This document shows positions 19,590-28,508 of a stretch of DNA of 64,000 nucleotides, piece by piece. How positions within the stretch are numbered: the stretch's first letter is position 1; each line of letters starts with the position of its first letter. The DNA comes from Chryseobacterium gilvum (GTDB lineage: Bacteria; Bacteroidota; Bacteroidia; Flavobacteriales; Weeksellaceae): positions 277,064 to 341,063 of the forward strand of contig NZ_JAOTEN010000003.1 of NCBI RefSeq assembly GCF_025628965.1, given 5' to 3'. The translations under genes were made by a program, and so were the position numbers. The notes beneath the pieces were generated by a model. The model searched no databases. It was not told where the DNA came from and saw nothing but the letters and a program-made list of their open reading frames with translations.

Positions 19590-20672
19590 TTATGGGTTAA
19601 TTCTTTTTTTGCTTAAAAGTTCTTCGTAAAACGTCAGTGTTTTTTCTGTCATTGAAGAAATTGAGAATTTCTTTGCTCTTTGAAACGCATTTTCGCTGTA
19701 TATTTTCCAGCGTTCTGTATTAAAGACATTATCAATCTCTTTCGCTAAATCGATAGGGTTGTTATCCTGTATCATGATCCCTGTTACATCATTCTGGTGC
19801 ATATCAATAAGGCCACCTTCTACATTAAAGCTGAAAATAGGAATCCCAACAGATAAGGCTTCCAAGACATTATAAGGAAAGCATTCTTTCCTTGAAAGCA
19901 TTAAAAAACCCTGAGCGTTAAGAAGTTCCGGTATTACATCTTTCTTCCATCCTGCAAATGTCACATATTGTGAAAGTGAGTGTTCTGCTATTGTTTTTTC
20001 TATTTTGCGGATATATTCTGTATCGTCCACATCTCCTTCGCCTACTAATGTAAGATGAAAGATGCGGCTGCTGTTTTTTATGAGATAATGAATAATTTCT
20101 ATCGCGAGATCCGGCTGCTTATCCTGCGCAAGCCTTGATACCATGATTAAATTAATGACTTCTTCCGGTTTTTTATAAAGATTTTCGTTAAAATTGACAA
20201 TTCCGTTATTGATAATTTTTCTTTCTGAAAAGGGTAAATAATTGATGTTTCTATAATATCTTTCTACATTTTCAGACAAATAGATGACCCCATCAATAAT
20301 TTTACTGAAAAACTTATTCACTTGACGGTTTTGGTCTAACTGATGAATCGTATATATTATTTTACCGTTATAAAAAGTAAGCGGCAATACACTTAGAAAA
20401 GGGATGACGTTCAAGTGAATAATATCTGGTTTGAGGGTACGGATGATTTTATAAAAGGAATAATTCATTTTAAGATCTCTTCCGTTTTTTCCGTTCAGCT
20501 CATAAATTTTTATATTTTTAGATCTCAAAAATCCGATATCATCATTTTTTATTTTATAAAATACCAGCAGCGAAACCTCAATATTTTTTTCAGATAAATT
20601 CACTGCCAAATCGTGTACATATTTCTCAATGCCACCCATATAATATCTTCCTGTACAGAGTAATACTTTCAC
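19590..20672 (-). CDS. Glycosyltransferase family 4
   Basis: 360 residues, GT-B. The N-terminus MKVLLCTGRYYMGGIEKYVH is the classic GT4 glycine loop (GGIEKYV). Later come LIMVSRLAQDKQPDLAIEII near 185 and GFLMLSRKECFPYNVLEALS near 265, carrying the conserved Glu in ECFPYNVLEA. It is part of the locus A repeat-unit assembly; donor not identified. Confidence 0.85.
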   Translation of the reverse strand: MKVLLCTGRYYMGGIEKYVHDLAVNLSEKNIEVSLLVFYKIKNDDIGFLRSKNIKIYELNGKNGRDLKMNYSFYKIIRTLKPDIIHLNVIPFLSVLPLTFYNGKIIYTIHQLDQNRQVNKFFSKIIDGVIYLSENVERYYRNINYLPFSERKIINNGIVNFNENLYKKPEEVINLIMVSRLAQDKQPDLAIEIIHYLIKNSSRIFHLTLVGEGDVDDTEYIRKIEKTIAEHSLSQYVTFAGWKKDVIPELLNAQGFLMLSRKECFPYNVLEALSVGIPIFSFNVEGGLIDMHQNDVTGIMIQDNNPIDLAKEIDNVFNTERWKIYSENAFQRAKKFSISSMTEKTLTFYEELLSKKRINP

Positions 20673-20695
20673 AATTTTTAATTTAAATGATATAA

Positions 20696-21619
20696 TTAAG
20701 CCAGTTTATAATACAGTTCAACGGGCAGCCTTAAAGTTCTGAATAAAATTTTCGTGGGAACCGAAGCTTTACTTTCAGCAAAGAGATTCTTTAAAAAATA
20801 ATCATATTCTGTAATATTCTTTTGGAATGAAGATACGTGATCTTTAATATATTTTTCAAAAATAATTTTTTCAGTTCTAAAAAACGGGTGGATATATAGT
20901 GCATTTTTACCTGATGAATACGTAGATTTTCCATGAATTCTGTAATAAATCAAAGCTTCATCGATGTAATGAAATTTTGTTCCGTTTTTGGTTATTTTTA
21001 ACCAATACGGCCAGTCTTCACAGTTTGGGATAGTTTCGTCCAAATTTCCGTTTCTTTCAAACAGGGATTTTTTCATTATTACAGATGGTGCATTGATGGG
21101 ACACGCCATTGATAATATGTGAAACTGTTTTTCTGAACTTACATCCCTGTTTAATTTTTTTTCATCATCAGAGGTGGGATACATCAGTTTCTTTGAACCG
21201 TCATTTTCTTTGCTGAATTTGATAACGGGACTGTGGATAATTTCACAATCAGGGTGATTTTTACTATACCCCATCATTTTTTCGATGTATTCTTCTGCAA
21301 GTAAATCATCTCCAGCAATAAGCTTGATCCAGCTGCCTTTTGAAGCGTTGAAACCCCGGTTGCAATTGGCAGGAATTCCGGTGTTTTTTTCAACAGTGAT
21401 CACTTGCATTGCAGAAAATCTTTTTTCATTGTCTCGAAACCAATTGTTGCACAATTCTATTGTACTGTCTTTAGAACCGTCATCAGAAACAATAAGCTCT
21501 ATGCTTGGATAGGTTTGCTTTTTGATACTTTCAAGAGTTTCAATAATAAATTCTGATGAATTGTATGTGATAACAACTACAGAAACCAATGGCATTTTAT
21601 CAAAATTGTTTTCCAGCAT
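20696..21619 (-). CDS. Glycosyltransferase family 2
   Basis: 307 residues with a GT-A core: VSVVVITYNSSEFIIETLES near 12, ELIVSDDGSKDSTIELC near 37, and the metal-binding region IKLIAGDDLLAEEYIEKM. The C-terminus has NCEDWPYWLKITKNGTKF, typical of GT2 enzymes acting on capsule repeat units. It follows the flippase gene with a 3-base gap. Inverting transfer is expected; the sugar is unknown. Confidence 0.85.
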   Translation of the reverse strand: MLENNFDKMPLVSVVVITYNSSEFIIETLESIKKQTYPSIELIVSDDGSKDSTIELCNNWFRDNEKRFSAMQVITVEKNTGIPANCNRGFNASKGSWIKLIAGDDLLAEEYIEKMMGYSKNHPDCEIIHSPVIKFSKENDGSKKLMYPTSDDEKKLNRDVSSEKQFHILSMACPINAPSVIMKKSLFERNGNLDETIPNCEDWPYWLKITKNGTKFHYIDEALIYYRIHGKSTYSSGKNALYIHPFFRTEKIIFEKYIKDHVSSFQKNITEYDYFLKNLFAESKASVPTKILFRTLRLPVELYYKLA

Positions 21620-21622
21620 ACA

Positions 21623-23104
21623 TCATGGTTTTTTACGTGAAAATTTCTGCATTATAAAGCTCTTTATATCGAGCCTTTTGTTTAGGTGGTGATAGCTGTA
21701 GGCTGCATTGAGTAAAAACAAAATGATGGAGCTTCCGTACGCTATGTACTGATTGGATATATAAAAACTAAAAAAAACAAGAAGTATAAATGCAAGTGAA
21801 ATGAAGAAAAAACGACTGCTTTCTTTATCTATTTTAAAATTGTATAGCTTTCTGGTAGTTATAATTATCGCAGTAAAATAAATAATATATAAAGCTAAAT
21901 ACCCTATAGCAAGACCAAATAAACCATAAAAATAATATAAAATTAAACTCAGGATAAGATTGAATAAATTTCCTACAAGTCCTTCCATAATTAAATATGT
22001 TTTTCTATCATTTTTTGCGAAAGAGATATATCCCATACAATAGGATGCCAACTGAAAAAATGACCCAAAAGCTATAAATCTAATAAAATCGGTAATGGCA
22101 AAAAAATCTTTGGTCAGCAAAATTTTAATTAAAAGCGGAGAGGTAATAATCATAATGATCAGTAAAGGCGTTGCAAGCAGCAAAACTATTTCAGTCTGTT
22201 CGTTTACTACTTTATTTACTGCGTCTGTATCTGAAGAAACGGCAGCAAGCCTTGGAAAGTAATCTACTCCAAGTGAGGCTAAAATGAAACCCACATACTG
22301 ACCACTGATGCTCATGGCAGCAGCATAAAGACCTACATCTTTTACATTACCGATTCTAGCGACACCTACACTTATAAGATATTTTACCAATAACCCTACA
22401 AGAATAGAAAAAACCAGCATCAATCCTAATTTCATCATTTGTTTGCCTTCCTGCCAAACTTCCCGATTAGTGATTTTCAGTTTTATTTTGGGAATCTTGC
22501 GGTAATAATACCATGATAAAGTTAAACTGCTCAATGCTGTGATAATCATTGTAGGAACAATCCCATTTATCCCGAAGAAATAATAGAACGGAATTGAAAT
22601 GATAACCCCCGCTAAAGTACCATAAAACCCCGATTTAATTATAAAATTAACTCTTCTTAATCCTCTCATTACAGTTTGTTGGCCTTTTGAAAGAGTGGTA
22701 AAAAATACAAAAAGAGAGAGCAATAGATAGGAGACGGTATAATGGTAGTTTCCAAACGTAAAATGACTCAAGAGAGGAGAAAACACTGCCGAAATCATTG
22801 CGCCCAATAATGCCGTATAGAAAAACAGTTTTTGTACTATGGTAACCGTTCTGTTGGTTTGCTCTTCGTTTTCAGTTTCATGGGCCTCCGAAAGGCTACG
22901 CACTGCACTAAGATCCAGCCCCAAATCATTGAAAGTGGTAATCAAATTCATTGTTGTAAGTAAAAGATTATTAATCCCTATTCCTACCGGTCCCAAATAA
23001 ACAGCAATAAATTTGCCTTTAATCAGATTAAGAAAAATAGTAATTATTTGTAATCCTCCAAAAGCAAGTGTGTTTTTAAAAGTTGATTTATATGATTTTT
23101 CCAA
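21623..23104 (-). CDS. Wzx-type flippase (locus A)
   Basis: 493 residues and 12-14 hydrophobic segments. The N-terminus TLAFGGLQIITIFLNLIKGK and AVYLGPVGIGINNLLLTTMN match the O-antigen translocase (WzxE/RfbX-like) branch of MATE-like proteins. It would flip the locus A lipid-linked unit. It differs from the locus B flippase. The start is TTG at 23104; no ATG is near, as for the other flippase. Confidence 0.87.
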   Translation of the reverse strand: MEKSYKSTFKNTLAFGGLQIITIFLNLIKGKFIAVYLGPVGIGINNLLLTTMNLITTFNDLGLDLSAVRSLSEAHETENEEQTNRTVTIVQKLFFYTALLGAMISAVFSPLLSHFTFGNYHYTVSYLLLSLFVFFTTLSKGQQTVMRGLRRVNFIIKSGFYGTLAGVIISIPFYYFFGINGIVPTMIITALSSLTLSWYYYRKIPKIKLKITNREVWQEGKQMMKLGLMLVFSILVGLLVKYLISVGVARIGNVKDVGLYAAAMSISGQYVGFILASLGVDYFPRLAAVSSDTDAVNKVVNEQTEIVLLLATPLLIIMIITSPLLIKILLTKDFFAITDFIRFIAFGSFFQLASYCMGYISFAKNDRKTYLIMEGLVGNLFNLILSLILYYFYGLFGLAIGYLALYIIYFTAIIITTRKLYNFKIDKESSRFFFISLAFILLVFFSFYISNQYIAYGSSIILFLLNAAYSYHHLNKRLDIKSFIMQKFSRKKP

Positions 23105-23116
23105 AATAAATTTAGT

Positions 23117-24088
23117 TTATAATTCTGTACCTCCAATGCCATATTTTTTTTGCAGTTCTTTACCACTATCATTAAGTGTGTAAAGTACTTTCTCTTCAAC
23201 ATCATTATAAACTTTAACTTCATCAGGTATAAGATTAACTTTATTTATACTTGACATAAGCTTTAGTTTTAGTCTGAATCCTCTGACAAAAAAATCATTT
23301 AAAATTTTAGGATCTATATCTATGGTAGGATTATTAACTATTTTTGATACCTGATTTAATAACGTTCCTACAGCTATTGACTTAATAGGTCCCAAGCCAA
23401 TGCCGAAAAGCTTATTTCTCGTACAATATCCCATAACATTTCCTTCCAAGGATACAGGATTGTGGTATGGTACATTACGCAATATTTTCAGAAGTGTTTT
23501 ACGGTGATATACAGTTGCATCAATGGCAAAGTTGTAAGACCAATGTGTAATATTTTTATCTACAAAATAATTCCACAAATAATTGTCTCCCCATCTTTTT
23601 ACATAGGACGGAAAATCCTCTAAATTCTCCCCTACATACGCCCTATAGCTCACATTTTTCGGATTATTGCGTATTAACGAATATACATCTTCACCAATGG
23701 TCAAATTATCTAAAAAAACACCGTCATCTGTATTGAACATTATAAATTCACAGTCACTTTTTTTAATTTGTTTTTCCAGGAGTGCTTTAAAATTATCGGT
23801 ATTTTTTTTAAAGAGCCGAGAATGCATTACGACAAATTTAAGATCAGATTTATTTCTTATCGCAAAAAGACTGGCAGTATCTAAAAGATTGGGTTTTCTT
23901 TCTACAAAAGAAAAGTTATCATAATTCTTATATTTCTCTTGTAGGATTTTATACCCTTCATGATGATTTCCTGTAGTATGATATAAAATTAAGATTTTAT
24001 ATTCAATTTTATAATTATCGATTATCGACTGCAAAAGATAATCTAATTGCATAGCTCTATTGAACGAAAAAATTATATTCAGAAGCAT
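23117..24088 (-). CDS. Putative glycosyltransferase, family uncertain
   Basis: 323 residues. The N-terminus LLNIIFSFNRAMQLDYLLQS resembles the first strand of GT-A enzymes, and EFIMFNTDDGVFLDNL offers a DDG motif near residue 122 that could bind a metal-nucleotide sugar. I cannot place it in a named family. Its position between the flippase and the amino-sugar transaminase supports a role in repeat-unit synthesis. Confidence 0.6.
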   Translation of the reverse strand: MLLNIIFSFNRAMQLDYLLQSIIDNYKIEYKILILYHTTGNHHEGYKILQEKYKNYDNFSFVERKPNLLDTASLFAIRNKSDLKFVVMHSRLFKKNTDNFKALLEKQIKKSDCEFIMFNTDDGVFLDNLTIGEDVYSLIRNNPKNVSYRAYVGENLEDFPSYVKRWGDNYLWNYFVDKNITHWSYNFAIDATVYHRKTLLKILRNVPYHNPVSLEGNVMGYCTRNKLFGIGLGPIKSIAVGTLLNQVSKIVNNPTIDIDPKILNDFFVRGFRLKLKLMSSINKVNLIPDEVKVYNDVEEKVLYTLNDSGKELQKKYGIGGTEL

Positions 24089-24089
24089 G

Positions 24090-25190
24090 CTATATTTTAT
24101 TTATAATTCCTATGATATGACTCACGTCTTCATCAGTCATCACCGGGCTTATCGGTAAGCTCAGTACCTCATCATGAATTTTTTCTGTAATCGGGAAACT
24201 TAAATGATTCATTTCTTGATAAGCGCCCTGTTTGTGGGGAGGAATAGGATAATGAATTAAAGTCTGGACGCCGTTTTCTGTGAAAAAATTTTGTAGTTTT
24301 TCCCTTTCCTGCGTTCTGATCACAAAAAGATGCCAAACATGTTCCTTTTCATCTTTAGGCAATTCGGGAAGAATAATATCTGGATTTTTAATTTCAGAAA
24401 TATATCTTCTGGCGATATCTTTTCTTCTTTGGTTTTCTGCATCGATATATTTTAGCTTCACATCTAAAGCAGCAGCCTGTATCTCATCAAGGCGCGAATT
24501 TAACCCTTGAAAAGTGTTTACATATTTTTGATTAGAGCCATAATTTGCCAACGCTCTTATGGTTTTTGCCAATTCTTCATCATTGGTTGTCACCGCACCC
24601 GCGTCACCCAAAGCGCCCAGATTTTTACCCGGATAGAAGCTAAACCCGGAAGCATCACCCAGATTTCCGGTGTTCACACCTTCGTATTGAGCACCGATTG
24701 CCTGCGCATTGTCTTCTATAGTCTTTAACTGATATTTTTCTGCCAGATTTTTTAATTCCTGAGAAAAAATAACTCTTCCGTACAAATGCACGATCATGAT
24801 CCCTTTTGTTTTAGGAGTAATTTTCTCTTCAATTTTAGCAGAGTCAATATTGAAGGTATTGTTATCAGGTTCTACCAGAACAGGAACCAATCCATTATCT
24901 GAAATGGCTAAAACAGAAGCAATATAAGTATTGGCAGGAACGATGATTTCATCACCTTTCTGCATAATACCCAATTCAATGTATGCTCTGAGAATCAACC
25001 TCAAGGCGTCCAGTCCGTTTGCTACACCAATGGCATGCTTTGCACCTATATAGTTTGCTAAATTATCTTCAAAATTTTTCGCTTCGTTTCCTAATAAATA
25101 CCATCCGGAACGAAATGTATCCAAAATTCTTTTTTCAATTTCTTCCTGATGTACCAGATTGATTTTCTGCAGGTCTAAAAATTTTATCAT
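24090..25190 (-). CDS. fdtB: dTDP-3-keto-6-deoxyhexose 3-aminotransferase (FdtB/QdtB-like)
   Basis: 366 residues of the DegT/DnrJ/EryC1 family: [16 protein letters not shown] near 55, the cofactor Asp in [10 protein letters not shown] at about 160, and the PLP Lys in [17 protein letters not shown] at 189. The start [20 protein letters not shown] and the neighbours (two FdtA-like cupins and two acyltransferases) point to a dTDP-3-amino-3,6-dideoxyhexose transaminase using Glu. It overlaps the GNAT gene by 4 bases. RmlA and RmlB, which supply the precursor, are not in the window. Confidence 0.85.
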   Translation of the reverse strand: MIKFLDLQKINLVHQEEIEKRILDTFRSGWYLLGNEAKNFEDNLANYIGAKHAIGVANGLDALRLILRAYIELGIMQKGDEIIVPANTYIASVLAISDNGLVPVLVEPDNNTFNIDSAKIEEKITPKTKGIMIVHLYGRVIFSQELKNLAEKYQLKTIEDNAQAIGAQYEGVNTGNLGDASGFSFYPGKNLGALGDAGAVTTNDEELAKTIRALANYGSNQKYVNTFQGLNSRLDEIQAAALDVKLKYIDAENQRRKDIARRYISEIKNPDIILPELPKDEKEHVWHLFVIRTQEREKLQNFFTENGVQTLIHYPIPPHKQGAYQEMNHLSFPITEKIHDEVLSLPISPVMTDEDVSHIIGIINKI

Positions 25191-25723
25191 ATTATGTTGA
25201 TATTGTGGTAATTTTTAAATTTTTTTAATAAATCATTAAATAATGTTTTCTTAAATTTCAAATGAACAAGGTTTCCTGAAATTTTATAAATTTCACAGCC
25301 ATATGACAGATGAAAATTTAATCCCTTTATATTTTCTGTTCTTACTTGAAAATCAGCAGTGGAAAGTTTTAGTATATTAAATCCAAAATTATAAACCATT
25401 ACTAAACTTTCAACAGCAATGGTCTTTGGCGCAGTGCGTTTTACAATCCATCGACCTACATTAAAATTTTTATTAATGATATCATATGCAGCAGCTGTAC
25501 CCAGCAATTCTTCCTTATTATTCATGATCATAAAATAATAATCACCATTCTTTTTTCTTTGATCATCAATCCATTCTTTCTGTTTCTGAAGTTCTGAAGA
25601 AGTTTCATTGATGAATTTTTTTAATTCCGGATCTAATCGAAGATCTAAAATAAACTGTGCATCATCAGTCGTTGCTGATCTCATCTGAATATTTTTACCT
25701 ATCAGAACGTTGTTTAAAATCAT
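25187..25723 (-). CDS. GNAT-family N-acyltransferase
   Basis: About 178 residues from the ATG at 25723, which begins just before the GNAT domain ([18 protein letters not shown]). Further signs are [18 protein letters not shown] and the acetyl-CoA-side helix region near 95-130. A longer frame to 25813 would overlap the upstream acyltransferase by 62 bases, so I prefer the shorter one. It is coupled to the transaminase, so it may acylate the 3-amino sugar. A hexapeptide acyltransferase with the same possible role lies next to it. Confidence 0.7.
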   Translation of the reverse strand: MILNNVLIGKNIQMRSATTDDAQFILDLRLDPELKKFINETSSELQKQKEWIDDQRKKNGDYYFMIMNNKEELLGTAAAYDIINKNFNVGRWIVKRTAPKTIAVESLVMVYNFGFNILKLSTADFQVRTENIKGLNFHLSYGCEIYKISGNLVHLKFKKTLFNDLLKKFKNYHNINII

Positions 25724-25751
25724 AAGTTGATTTAAATGAAAATTATATATT

Positions 25752-26237
25752 TTATAAATATGTAATAACTCCATTTTCATCAATTGTGCCTCTGTGTTTT
25801 GCGGGATTTCCAAACCATACGGTATTGTCCGGAATATTTTTTGTTACTACGCTGCCCGCGCCGATTAAGGCGTTTTCTCCAATTGTATTTCCTGCAACTA
25901 TTGTGGCATTAGCTCCTATTGAAGCTCCTTTTTTAACCAATGTTTTTGCAAAAGCTTCAGGATATTTTTTTGAACGCGGGATCAGATCGTTTGTAAAAGT
26001 TACATTGGGGCCTATAAAAACATTATCTTCTAAAGTAACCCCATCCCAGATCTGAACACCCGGCTTTATTGTTACATTATTTCCGATTACAACTTCATTT
26101 TCAATTAAAACCTGGCAGTTGATATTGCAGTTTTCCCCAATAATAGCGTCTTTTAACACGACACAATATTGCCAAATCATCGTATGATCTCCGATGTTTT
26201 TACTCTGAACATCAGATAAAGCATGAATTTTAACCAT
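25752..26237 (-). CDS. fdtC: FdtC/WxcM-N-like hexapeptide N-acetyltransferase
   Basis: 161 residues of left-handed beta-helix: [40 protein letters not shown] and [20 protein letters not shown]. FdtC and QdtC N-acetylate dTDP-3-amino-3,6-dideoxyhexose. It overlaps the start of the FdtA-like cupin by 8 bases, placing it in the dTDP-Fuc3NAc/Qui3NAc cassette. Substrate stereochemistry cannot be read from sequence. Confidence 0.85.
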   Translation of the reverse strand: MVKIHALSDVQSKNIGDHTMIWQYCVVLKDAIIGENCNINCQVLIENEVVIGNNVTIKPGVQIWDGVTLEDNVFIGPNVTFTNDLIPRSKKYPEAFAKTLVKKGASIGANATIVAGNTIGENALIGAGSVVTKNIPDNTVWFGNPAKHRGTIDENGVITYL

Positions 26238-26646
26238 TTTTTCTAAAATTTAAAAACTGATTGTATTCTCTAATATAATCGCTTTCTGCATATTCTATAG
26301 AAGCAAAGACAAGACAAATACTCCCGCTGGAAAAGTCTTTCATCTCTCTCCAAATACCGGGAACGATGTGCAGTGCTTTATTGGGATGATTAAGAAATAC
26401 TTCTTTTTTGTTTTCACCGTCATCTAAAATAAAGGTGAAAGATCCGCTTGCTGCTACTACGTATTGCTGCAATTCATAATGTGCGTGGCCGCCTCTTTCT
26501 GCTCCCATAGGAACATCATACAAATAATATATCCTACGAATCGCAAAGGGAATGTTCATATTGTTTTCCATCACGGTAATATTTCCGCTGGCGTTATGAA
26601 CAATAGGTAATTCTACAACTTTACAATCATCAATACTAAATTGCAT
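26230..26646 (-). CDS. fdtA: FdtA/QdtA-like dTDP-4-keto-6-deoxyglucose 3,4-ketoisomerase (HAH form)
   Basis: 138 residues, a single cupin domain. The signature [20 protein letters not shown] carries the catalytic His pair at 54 and 56. FdtA and QdtA move the keto group from C4 to C3 of dTDP-4-keto-6-deoxyglucose before transamination. It overlaps the second cupin gene by 11 bases and fdtC by 8. It is the better candidate for the active isomerase of the pair. Confidence 0.85.
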   Translation of the reverse strand: MQFSIDDCKVVELPIVHNASGNITVMENNMNIPFAIRRIYYLYDVPMGAERGGHAHYELQQYVVAASGSFTFILDDGENKKEVFLNHPNKALHIVPGIWREMKDFSSGSICLVFASIEYAESDYIREYNQFLNFRKNG

Positions 26647-27037
26647 TTTTTATATTTTTAAATTGTTCAAAATCTCTGATATAATCACCTTCATCATATA
26701 ATCTGTCTGAGACAATCAAAGCCAGAGAATTGGTTGAAAAATTCTCTAATTTCCGCCAATACATGTTAGGAATATATAACCCGTAATAAGAACGGTTTAA
26801 TGAAAATCGTTCCTCTTTTTCACCATCATTCAGTACCACATCAAAACTTCCTGAAAGAGCAATGATAAATTCCTGCTGCTTTTTAAAGGCATGGCTGCCT
26901 CTTACTTCACCCCCAGGTACATCATAAATCCAATAGGTTCTTGCGATCTCGAAAGGAAGCTGGCCGGGATGCTCAAAAAAAGATAAGTTTCCCCGTTTAT
27001 CCAATATTTTCGGAAGATCAATGATGCTTGGGTTCAT
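26636..27037 (-). CDS. FdtA-like cupin paralogue (HAF form)
   Basis: 133 residues, the same cupin fold as the next gene (ARTYWIYDVPGGEVRGSHAF). It keeps His 49 but has Phe 51 where the partner has the second His. It may be a weak isomerase, a partner subunit, or an isomerase with different stereochemistry. The tandem arrangement and similar length point to an old duplication. Confidence 0.75.
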   Translation of the reverse strand: MNPSIIDLPKILDKRGNLSFFEHPGQLPFEIARTYWIYDVPGGEVRGSHAFKKQQEFIIALSGSFDVVLNDGEKEERFSLNRSYYGLYIPNMYWRKLENFSTNSLALIVSDRLYDEGDYIRDFEQFKNIKNAI

Positions 27038-27072
27038 TATATTTGCTTTTCAAAGTTTCTGTACTGATCATT

Positions 27073-28065
27073 TTATCGTAGTGTAGACTGATATTTCTCT
27101 AATTGATTATACACTTTTTTGACATCTTGGGATTTTTCTTTCTGAAGAATAAGTATTGCATCACTAGTGTGTACCAAAATGCAGTTTTTCATTCCTACAA
27201 ATGCCGTGAAAATATCCGTACCGATGATCATGTTGCCGTTATCATCCACAAAATGCCCGCTGGAACGTAAATAATCATATAAAGACTCAAAAGATCCCAG
27301 GTCATTCCAACGGAAATGTGCCGGAATTACTTTTATCTTTTTAGAGCGTTCCATCACCGCATAATCGATGCTGATAGAGGGTATTCTTAAAGATGCATTA
27401 GAATCAATTACATTATCTTTGGAAAGTTTCCAGGTTTCCAGACATGTGTCGTAGACTTCCGGCTGCCATTTTCTTAGCTCATCTAAAAGAATACCTGCTT
27501 TAAAGCAGAACATTCCGGAATTCCATAAAAAAGTTCCTCGGTCTAAAAATTCTTGTGCTGTTTCTGTATTGGGTTTTTCCCTGAAAGATAGTACATCTTT
27601 TCCTTCGTATTCTATGTACCCGTATCCTGTTTCAGGTTTTGAAGGGACGACCCCGAAAGTGACCAGAAAATCTCTTTTAGCCAAATCAATAGCTTCTTTA
27701 ATGGCTCTATCATAACTTTCCTGATTTTGAATCAGATGATCTGAAGGGGTAATGATTAGAATATCATCATGTCCTACCGCTAAAGCTGCAAAGGCTATCG
27801 CTGCTGCCGTATTTCTTGCCTGTGTTTCGGTGATAAATTGCTGAGGTAATGCAATATCTTTCAGAAGCTGTCTGCTCAGTTCGATATGATCTGTATTTCC
27901 TACCACCATTATTTCGTTCACTACAGAAGAGTTTCTCTCTGCTGTAAGTTCAAACAGAGATTTTCCCGAAAACAGCTTAAGAAACTGCTTCGGGTGCTGT
28001 TTGCGGGATAGTGGCCATAAGCGGCTACCTACTCCTCCGGATAATATGACATTAAAAATTTTCAT
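27073..28065 (-). CDS. manC: Mannose-1-phosphate guanylyltransferase (nucleotidyltransferase half of ManC)
   Basis: 330 residues. The N-terminal motif NVILSGGVGSRLWPLSRKQH followed by PKQFLKLF is the GMP pyrophosphorylase signature, and FREKPNTETAQEFL is the second conserved Lys region. It makes GDP-mannose from mannose-1-phosphate and GTP. Type II enzymes normally carry a C-terminal phosphomannose isomerase cupin. Here the protein stops before it, and the cupin is the separate upstream gene, with an ATGA overlap. Confidence 0.9.
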   Translation of the reverse strand: MKIFNVILSGGVGSRLWPLSRKQHPKQFLKLFSGKSLFELTAERNSSVVNEIMVVGNTDHIELSRQLLKDIALPQQFITETQARNTAAAIAFAALAVGHDDILIITPSDHLIQNQESYDRAIKEAIDLAKRDFLVTFGVVPSKPETGYGYIEYEGKDVLSFREKPNTETAQEFLDRGTFLWNSGMFCFKAGILLDELRKWQPEVYDTCLETWKLSKDNVIDSNASLRIPSISIDYAVMERSKKIKVIPAHFRWNDLGSFESLYDYLRSSGHFVDDNGNMIIGTDIFTAFVGMKNCILVHTSDAILILQKEKSQDVKKVYNQLEKYQSTLR

Positions 28066-28406
28066 GCGCGGTTATAATCATCTTCAATTCTTACGATATC
28101 ATCTTCTCCAAAATAGCTTCCGTACTGTACTTCAATAAAAACCACGGGCTCTGTTGTTTTATTTTCTATCCTGTGATGTGCTCCTAAAGTGATCTGTGCA
28201 ACTTGTCCCGGCTCATAATCTTTGATATCGTCATTAATGGTGATCGTTCCTGTACCGGAAACGATCGTCCATACTTCTGCACGATGATGATGATACTGAA
28301 GAGATAAACGTTGCCCGGGATTTACTAAAATTTTTTTCACTTTATGTGTGGCAGCATCTTCCAGCACCCAATATTCTCCCCAAGGTCTTACGTCGTGTTC
28401 TAACAT
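28062..28406 (-). CDS. Phosphomannose isomerase type II cupin (C-terminal half of ManC as a separate protein)
   Basis: 114 residues covering the type II PMI cupin: VRPWGEYWVLEDAATHKVKK, SLQYHHHRAEVWTIVSGTG, and the metal-site GAHHRIENKTTEPVVFIEVQ. It interconverts fructose-6-P and mannose-6-P. Its stop overlaps the start of the guanylyltransferase gene (ATGA), so the two halves are likely made together. It is the first gene after a promoter-like motif at 28464. Confidence 0.88.
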   Translation of the reverse strand: MLEHDVRPWGEYWVLEDAATHKVKKILVNPGQRLSLQYHHHRAEVWTIVSGTGTITINDDIKDYEPGQVAQITLGAHHRIENKTTEPVVFIEVQYGSYFGEDDIVRIEDDYNRA

Positions 28407-28463
28407 TTATTTTGATTTTAATGATTAGTTTAACCTGAAACTATCTAATTGTTTATCTGTTTG

Positions 28464-28471
28464 CAAAGATA
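28464..28471 (-). promoter_or_regulatory. Promoter-like -7 motif TATCTTTG before the split manC genes
   Basis: The minus strand reads TATCTTTG in the 102-base gap between the nucleotide-sugar dehydrogenase and the PMI cupin. It matches TAnnTTTG exactly. I see no clear -33 box. It may provide internal transcription within locus A. Confidence 0.45.
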
Positions 28472-28508
28472 ATGAGATTTTAACAGTGTTTAGGTTAATA
28501 AAAATTAA

